From Burkholderiales bacterium (GTDB taxonomy: Bacteria; Pseudomonadota; Gammaproteobacteria; Burkholderiales; Burkholderiaceae_C), in the NCBI GenBank assembly GCA_947448105.1, contig CANFNE010000047.1, forward strand, positions 1 through 12,413: a stretch of DNA of 12,413 bases. The letters run 5' to 3'. The notes beneath the pieces were generated by a model that was not told the origin of the DNA, made no database searches, and was given only the letters and a program-made list of their open reading frames with translations. Within the stretch, counting starts at the first letter, position 1, and the number at the start of each line of letters is the position of its first letter. This document shows positions 7,385 to 12,413 of the stretch, piece after piece. Both the position numbers and the translations under genes were made by a program.

Positions 7385-9216
7385 AAGCGCGGAACCGCTT
7401 TCAGCAGCGCCTGCGTATAGGCGTGCTGGGGCTGCTCTAGTACCTGGCGCGCCGCGCCGTACTCCACCAGCTTGCCGCCTTGCATGACCGCAATGTCGTG
7501 CGCCAAATACTCCACCACGCCAAAGTTGTGGGTGATGAACAAATAGGCCACGCCCAGTTCGGCTTGCAAGTCGCTCAGAAGGTTCAAGATTTGCGCTTGC
7601 ACCGACACGTCCAGCGCGGACGTGGGCTCGTCGGCCACGATCAGGCGGGGGTCGACTGCCAAAGCGCGCGCAATGGCCAGACGCTGGCGCTGGCCGCCCG
7701 AGAACTCATGCGGGTAGCGTGTAAGCGCACTCGCCGCCAAGCCCACTTTGTCCAAAAGCCCTGCCACCCGCGCGCGCCGCACTGTGGCGCCCACGCCCGG
7801 GTGCAGCGACGCCACGCCCTCTTCCAGAATTTCATTGACCCGCATGCGCGGGTTGAGCGAGGCGAACGGGTCTTGGAACACAATTTGCGCCGTTCTGCGT
7901 GCCGCTTGCAATTGCGCGCCTTGCAGCGCGTCCAGCGCCTGGCCCTGCAGTACGGCGCTGCCCGAGATCTGCGCCTGGCCGCGCAGCAATTGCAGCAGCG
8001 CCTTGCCCACCGTGGTTTTGCCGCTGCCCGACTCGCCCACCAGCGCCAAGGTGCGCCCGGCCTCTAGCTCAAACGAAACACCGTCCACGGCCTTCACATG
8101 GCCCACGGTGCGCTGCAACAGGCCTTTGCGGATCGGAAACCAGACCTTGTAATCACGCACCACCAGCAAGGGCCCAGCCGTATTCTTTGGCGCCGCTGCC
8201 TCCTCGTGGGCTATCGCGGGCTCGGGCGGCGCATTGCGACTGGCATGCGCAATGTCCATGGCGCCCTGGTAAATAAAGCAGCGCACTGCGTGGCCGCTTG
8301 CGTGTTCCAAAATGTCTGGCACCTGGGTACGGCACAGCGCTTGCGCGTCTTGGCAGCGGTCGGCAAAGCGGCAACCTGCAAAGCGCTGGCTTAAAGGCGG
8401 CACGCTGCCCGGGATAGATGCCAGGCGCTGGCCACGCTTGCTGGCGTCGGGCAAAGCATCAAGCAGATTGGCGGCATAGGGGTGCAGCGGGCGGGCAAAA
8501 AAATCGGCTGCGCTGGCCACTTCCACCACCTGTCCGGCATACATCAGCGCCACCCGGTGCGCCATCTGCGAGACGATGGCCAGGTCGTGCGTAATGAGCA
8601 GCAGCGCCATGTTTTGCGTGCGCTGCAGGTCTTGCAGCAGTTCCAGAATTTGCGCCTGGATGGTCACGTCCAGCGCTGTGGTGGGCTCATCAGCGATCAA
8701 CACCTGCGGCTCTGCGGCCAGGGCGATGGCGATCATGACGCGCTGCTTTTGCCCGCCTGAGAGCTGATGCGGGTAGCCCAGCGCGCGGCGCTCGGGTGCA
8801 TCAATGCCAACGCGGCGCAGCCATTCCACCGCTTTTGCGGCGCTGGCCGCGCCCGTGAGCGGCGTGTGGCGCTCTATCACCTCCTGGATTTGGCGGCCCA
8901 CGGTCATCACCGGGTTGAGGCTGGTGGCGGGCTCCTGAAAAATAATGCTCACGCGGCGGCCCCGCCACTCCCGCATGCCCGACTCAGGCAGGGCCAGCAA
9001 ATCCGTGCCGTCCATGTCCACCCGGCCCGCCGTCACGCGGCCGCTGTCGGGCAACAGCCGCAACAAGGACAGCGCCGTCATCGACTTGCCGCAGCCCGAT
9101 TCGCCCACCAGGGCGAAGGTTTCCCCATTCGTGATGGTGAGCGACAAGGCGTCCACCGCGCGCACCAGGGCGCTGTCGGTTTCCAGGTCGGTGGTGAGTT
9201 GGGTGATTTCCATCAT
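7372..9216 (-). CDS. yejF: Peptide ABC transporter ATPase with two fused nucleotide-binding domains (YejF-type)
   Basis: Cytoplasmic ATPase that powers peptide import through the YejB/YejE permeases. The 614-residue protein carries two complete ABC domains. The first has Walker A GESGCGKS (38-45), signature LSGGQ (152-156), Walker B VLIADE ending at Glu177 and H-loop His210. The second has Walker A GESGSGKT (394-401), signature FSGGQ (505-509), Walker B LIVADE ending at Glu530 and His563, in the context ITHN where many relatives have D after the His. After domain 1 there is an oligopeptide-transporter C-terminal region with Cys282, Cys288, Cys295 and Cys313, then an Ala/Pro-rich linker (about 321-350). 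Two adjacent ATGs are possible starts; the first overlaps the yejE stop and has the better-placed GGAG. It is the last gene of the operon. The general role in peptide uptake is secure; substrates such as microcin C are known only for the E. coli system. Confidence 0.93.
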   Translation of the reverse strand: MMEITQLTTDLETDSALVRAVDALSLTITNGETFALVGESGCGKSMTALSLLRLLPDSGRVTAGRVDMDGTDLLALPESGMREWRGRRVSIIFQEPATSLNPVMTVGRQIQEVIERHTPLTGAASAAKAVEWLRRVGIDAPERRALGYPHQLSGGQKQRVMIAIALAAEPQVLIADEPTTALDVTIQAQILELLQDLQRTQNMALLLITHDLAIVSQMAHRVALMYAGQVVEVASAADFFARPLHPYAANLLDALPDASKRGQRLASIPGSVPPLSQRFAGCRFADRCQDAQALCRTQVPDILEHASGHAVRCFIYQGAMDIAHASRNAPPEPAIAHEEAAAPKNTAGPLLVVRDYKVWFPIRKGLLQRTVGHVKAVDGVSFELEAGRTLALVGESGSGKTTVGKALLQLLRGQAQISGSAVLQGQALDALQGAQLQAARRTAQIVFQDPFASLNPRMRVNEILEEGVASLHPGVGATVRRARVAGLLDKVGLAASALTRYPHEFSGGQRQRLAIARALAVDPRLIVADEPTSALDVSVQAQILNLLSDLQAELGVAYLFITHNFGVVEYLAHDIAVMQGGKLVEYGAARQVLEQPQHAYTQALLKAVPRLRRD

Positions 9217-10730
9217 GGTGCGACTCCAGTCGCATTGGCTGCAGAGGCGGACGCTTTGACCGGTCGCACCCGAAATGCCCGGGCGCGCGGGTCAAAGGCC
9301 TCACGCACTGCGCTGGCAAACAGCGTCATGGACAAGACCAGCGCCAACATGAAACCAAAGGCGGCCGTCAAGGACCACCAGACCACCGGGTCGCGCGACA
9401 TTTCGTTGCGCGCGGCGTTGATCATGATGCCAAAGCTATTGGTATTGGGGTCCACGCCCACGCCCACATAGGACAAAACCGCCTCGTAGAGCACCAGGCC
9501 CGAGAAATCGAGCACCCCCACAATCACGATCAGGTGCGTGAGGTTGGGCAAGATATGGCGGCGCATGATGCCCAGGTCCGACACGCCAAAGGCGCGTGCG
9601 GCCTGCACGTACTCCAGCTCGCCAAGCTTGAGCGTCTCAGCGCGCAGCAGCCGGGCCAGACTGGCCCAACCGGTAATGCCCAAAATAGCAGCTAACAAAA
9701 ACAGCCGAACGTCGCCCCGCTCCAGCCCGGTCTCAAAACTCTGCGGGTTTTTGTCGATGAACACCTGGATCATCAGCACAAAGGCCGAAATGAGCAGCAC
9801 CGAGGGAATGGACGACAGCACGGTGTAGGAGTACTGGATGGCGTCGTCCACCCGGCCCTTGAAGTAACCCGCCGCAATGCCAAACACCACGGCCAGCGGA
9901 ATGGTGGACAGCGTGGCCAGCGAACCAATCACCACTGCGGTACGAATGGACTTGAGTGCCAGAAACAGCACGTCGTTGCCGGTCTGGTCCGTCCCCATCA
10001 CGTGGTAATAGGGCCACAGCGCAGCCACCCAAGCCACCACCATCGCAAGGATCAGCAGCGTGAACCACAGCGCGCGCACCGGCAGCATCACGCCGCCGTG
10101 CCACAGCGTGGCAAACGCCTGCTTCGACGTACTGCCACTGCGGCGCGCTTGCCAAACCACGACCAGCGCGCCCAGCACCAGAGCCACCACAGCGCCCGCA
10201 CCCAAGCCGCGCAGACTGCGTTGGCGCACATCGTCGCCCCATTGGGCCTCGGGGTCGTTTAAGTGCTTGCCACCAAACTGCAGGCGCGGAAAGTCACGCA
10301 CCGACACGCCGTCGCGCAACAGGCTCTCTTTGGAAAACTGGTGCGTGGCCAGCGGCACGGAATACGTTTTCTCGCGCGCCTCGCGCGGGCCTTCCAACAC
10401 CACATCGAGCAAGGAAAGCGTGCGCGTGGAATAGGCCTGCGCTTGCACCGCAGGCGCGGCAGCGCTCGCACCTGCAGCGGGCGCCGCAAGGCCACCAGAG
10501 GCCACAGGCGCCTGCGGCAGCAAGGGCCGAAAGTGCACCGAATCGAGCAGCGCCACCAGCAAAAACAGCACCAGCACCAGACCGGCGCACATGGCCGCCG
10601 CGTCCCTGGACACATAGCGCCACGTTTGTCGCAACAGCGGCGTGCGCCAGGCATGGCGCACATACAAGGCCAGCACCAGCAACTGTGCGTACAAGGCCAA
10701 ATCAGTGGGCAGGAAAACGAACTTGGGCAT
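9213..10730 (-). CDS. yejE: Peptide ABC transporter permease, extended YejE/DppC type
   Basis: Inner-membrane permease of the peptide importer. The C-terminal core (about 245-480) is standard for the DppC/YejE family: GTDQTGNDVL before the first core helix, helices near 261-289, 301-324, 342-360, 399-424 and 450-475, and the EAA coupling loop at about 363-396 (YVQAARAFGVSDLGIMRRHILPN) that contacts the ATPase. The end, AVREAFDPRARAF, is also typical. Unusually the protein is 505 residues, against about 340 for E. coli YejE. The extra N-terminal part has helices at about 8-26 and 45-63, an Ala/Pro-rich stretch (74-98), a charged loop to about 173, and further helices near 174-193 and 219-238. 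The ATG at 10730 lies 23 bases after yejB. No internal ATG gives a conventional YejE start, and the extension reads as continuous coding sequence. The stop overlaps the yejF ATG. Confidence 0.9.
   Translation of the reverse strand: MPKFVFLPTDLALYAQLLVLALYVRHAWRTPLLRQTWRYVSRDAAAMCAGLVLVLFLLVALLDSVHFRPLLPQAPVASGGLAAPAAGASAAAPAVQAQAYSTRTLSLLDVVLEGPREAREKTYSVPLATHQFSKESLLRDGVSVRDFPRLQFGGKHLNDPEAQWGDDVRQRSLRGLGAGAVVALVLGALVVVWQARRSGSTSKQAFATLWHGGVMLPVRALWFTLLILAMVVAWVAALWPYYHVMGTDQTGNDVLFLALKSIRTAVVIGSLATLSTIPLAVVFGIAAGYFKGRVDDAIQYSYTVLSSIPSVLLISAFVLMIQVFIDKNPQSFETGLERGDVRLFLLAAILGITGWASLARLLRAETLKLGELEYVQAARAFGVSDLGIMRRHILPNLTHLIVIVGVLDFSGLVLYEAVLSYVGVGVDPNTNSFGIMINAARNEMSRDPVVWWSLTAAFGFMLALVLSMTLFASAVREAFDPRARAFRVRPVKASASAANATGVAP
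9224..9227 (-). promoter_or_regulatory. Ribosome binding site deciding the yejF start
   Basis: The minus strand reads GGAG, then seven bases, then ATGATG. The spacing is 7 bases to the first ATG (9216) and 10 to the second (9213), which favours the first. The site lies inside the last codons of yejE, consistent with translational coupling. Confidence 0.6.
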
Positions 10731-10753
10731 GGGCTGAGGCTCTGGTGTGCGCC

Positions 10754-11731
10754 CTAGGCCAGCCGCACGCGCGGATCGGCCAGGGTGTAGGAAATATCGG
10801 TCAGCACCAGGCCCACGATGTACAGCGCTGAGCCCAAAAACACCATGGAGCGCACCACGGCAAAGTCTTGCGCATTGATGGCGTCAATGGTGAAGCTCCC
10901 CAGGCCCGGTATGCCAAAAAAGGATTCCATGATCAGCGCGCCCAAAAACAGCAGCGGCAGCACCGCCACCGTGCCGGTCAGGATGGGCAGCAGCGCGTTG
11001 CCCAGCACGTGCCGGAACAACACGACGGTCTCAGACAGGCCTTTGGAGCGTGCGGTGCGCACATAGTCCTTGCCAATCTCTTCCAGAAACAGGGTGCGGT
11101 AAAACAGCGCCTCGCCGCCGGCCCGCGACACAATGCCAATCACCACCGGCAGGGCCAGAAAAATCCAGGCGTCCAGTCCACCGGCAAAGCCCGAAATCGG
11201 CACCAGTTTGAGCAGCTTGCTGAAAAGAAACTGCCCGGCAATGATGTAAAAAAGCCCGGACACTGACAGCAAAAATACCGCAAAGGCCACGCCCCAAAAC
11301 TCCAGGTAGGTGCTGCGAAAAAACACCAAGGCCAGCGAAAACACCACCACCACAAACAGTCCCAGCGCAAACGTGGGCAGGGCCAGCGCCAGCGAAGGGC
11401 CCACACGGTTTTTGAGCTCGTAGCCAATGTCGCGCCCGGTGTCCGACGCGCCAAACTCCAACACAAAGAGGGGCAGCGAGCGCTCAAAAAAGATCGTCTT
11501 GGTCGCCTTTTCTGCGCCCTGGGCTTGTTTGTTCCAGAGCAGCGGTTTGTCGTAGCCCCGGGCGGTTTTCCACTTCTCTATGGCGTCGGCGGTCACGCGC
11601 TTTCCGCCGATGTTCATGCGCGCCATGTCGTCGGGCGTGTTGACCGCGAAAAAAAGCACAAAGGTCAGGATGTTCACGCCCACCAGCACCAAAAAGCCGT
11701 AGACCACGCGTCGGAAGATGTAGTTCAACAT
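10754..11731 (-). CDS. yejB: Peptide ABC transporter permease (YejB/DppB type)
   Basis: Inner-membrane permease that pairs with the YejE-type protein to form the peptide channel. The 325-residue protein begins MLNYIFRRVVYGFLVLVGVN, a typical DppB-family N-terminus, with helix 1 at about 9-31, then a periplasmic loop of about 80 residues, and helices near 112-138, 144-172, 189-204, 242-266 and 289-312. The EAA loop is visible around 213-250 (DYVRTARSKGLSETVVLFRHVLGNALLPI), and the protein ends DPRVRLA as in many relatives. The frame is open upstream to 11794, but those 21 codons overlap the end of the substrate-binding protein gene, so the ATG at 11731, 4 bases after that gene's TAA, is chosen. 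Shine-Dalgarno is weak, which suggests coupled translation. Confidence 0.94.
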   Translation of the reverse strand: MLNYIFRRVVYGFLVLVGVNILTFVLFFAVNTPDDMARMNIGGKRVTADAIEKWKTARGYDKPLLWNKQAQGAEKATKTIFFERSLPLFVLEFGASDTGRDIGYELKNRVGPSLALALPTFALGLFVVVVFSLALVFFRSTYLEFWGVAFAVFLLSVSGLFYIIAGQFLFSKLLKLVPISGFAGGLDAWIFLALPVVIGIVSRAGGEALFYRTLFLEEIGKDYVRTARSKGLSETVVLFRHVLGNALLPILTGTVAVLPLLFLGALIMESFFGIPGLGSFTIDAINAQDFAVVRSMVFLGSALYIVGLVLTDISYTLADPRVRLA

Positions 11732-11735
11732 GGGC

Positions 11736-12413
11736 TTAAGTTTCCGTGGCCAAGGTCCGCGCCGCCGTTTGCCGCTCGCGCCGGCGCCAGGCAAACCAGG
11801 CCGGTGCCACCAAGGCCGCCATCAGCAAGCCCATCAGCGGCACGGGCCACCAGACCGGCTTGTTCCATTCCCTGATCTTTTGCGCGCGCAGCGCCGGGTC
11901 CAACCGCAAATAGGCGATGTGATTGCGTACGATTTGTGTGGGCTTGCCGTTGTAAATCCACTGGTGGTAGGCCGCTGCCGACTTGGGCCAGTAACCAAAG
12001 CCCCAGACACCGTCTTTTTGCGTGATCTCTACCATCTGGTCGATCAATGTTTGCTTTTCTGGCCCGTCGTCCAAGAACTTCATGCGGTCAAACAGGCGGT
12101 CGAACGCGGGGTTTTGGTAGTTCGCGCCGTTTTCACCGTTGCCATCGGTCAAGGCCTTGGCGTTGGGGCCGTAGAGCAGAAACAAGAAGTTCTCGGCGTC
12201 GGGGTAATCGGCCAACCAGCCCCAGAAAAAGATTTGGATCGAGCCTTTTTTCATCTTGTCCTGGAAGCGGTTGTAGTCGGTGGCGCGCACCTCAAGCTGC
12301 ACGCCGATCTTGGCGAACTGGCGCACATACCAGTCCAGCGTGGACTTGCTGGCGTTACCCGACGAGTTGATGTCAAAGTTCAGCACCAGGGGCTGGCCGG
12401 TCTTGGCGTCGCG
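11736..12413 (-). CDS. yejA: Peptide-binding protein of the Yej-type transporter, C-terminal part (cut by right edge)
   Basis: The last 225 residues of a family 5 extracytoplasmic solute-binding protein, which captures peptides outside the inner membrane for YejB/YejE. The frame is open to the window edge, so the true start and any signal peptide lie off to the right. Family features are the segments WYVRQFAKIGVQLEVRATDYNRFQDKM, FFWGWLADYPDAENFLFLLYGPN and NYQNPAFDRLFDRM, which match the C-terminal lobe of DppA/OppA-like proteins. Unlike the usual soluble binding protein, it ends with a hydrophobic helix (VWWPVPLMGLLMAALVAPAW, about fragment residues 187-209, DNA 11787-11855) followed by RRRER and a short tail, which predicts a membrane anchor with a cytoplasmic C-terminus. 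The TAA lies 4 bases before the yejB start. The symbol is assigned by operon order A-B-E-F. Confidence 0.88.
   Translation of the reverse strand, partial: RDAKTGQPLVLNFDINSSGNASKSTLDWYVRQFAKIGVQLEVRATDYNRFQDKMKKGSIQIFFWGWLADYPDAENFLFLLYGPNAKALTDGNGENGANYQNPAFDRLFDRMKFLDDGPEKQTLIDQMVEITQKDGVWGFGYWPKSAAAYHQWIYNGKPTQIVRNHIAYLRLDPALRAQKIREWNKPVWWPVPLMGLLMAALVAPAWFAWRRRERQTAARTLATET

Noticed and set aside
11732..11794. Longer yejB start at 11794
   Set aside because: The added 21 residues overlap the end of the substrate-binding protein gene and are unlike any DppB-family N-terminus; the ATG at 11731 gives the standard start.

Overview
The window is a high-GC, densely packed bacterial chromosome segment. 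Codon use and the gene neighbourhood suggest a betaproteobacterium of the order Burkholderiales, possibly a Comamonadaceae member such as a Rhodoferax/Polaromonas relative. That placement is an inference from protein flavour, not a measured match. No mobile element, CRISPR array, tRNA, rRNA, prophage or obvious foreign-DNA island is visible.

Layout, left to right. (1) Positions 1-939, minus strand: the first 313 codons of aceE, the E1 component of the pyruvate dehydrogenase complex; the rest lies off the left edge. (2) Positions 940-1102: a divergent, AT-rich intergenic region with a good sigma70-like promoter candidate reading into aceE. (3) Positions 1103-4282, plus strand: a membrane-bound PAS sensor histidine kinase and a FixJ-type response regulator. 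(4) Positions 4364-7296, plus strand: folD (one-carbon/folate metabolism) and prlC (oligopeptidase A, M3 metallopeptidase), joined by a 4-base ATGA overlap. No terminator is visible from the kinase to prlC, so the four genes could form one transcript, ended by an intrinsic terminator at 7306-7330. (5) Positions 7357-12413, minus strand: the 3' end of a yejABEF-type peptide ABC transporter operon, transcribed from beyond the right edge: substrate-binding protein (partial), two permeases and a double ATPase. It has its own intrinsic terminator, whose hairpin loop contains the yejF stop codon.

How the genes may work together: PrlC degrades short peptides in the cytoplasm and the convergent Yej system imports short peptides, so peptide uptake and breakdown sit side by side, although this may be coincidence. 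The two-component system is divergent from aceE and shares its intergenic region, making aceE a natural candidate target; this is a hypothesis.

No wholly new system is evident. The points most worth a second look are the aceE-linked two-component pair with an unassigned periplasmic sensor domain, the substrate-binding protein that ends in a membrane anchor, and the YejE-type permease with a long N-terminal extension.
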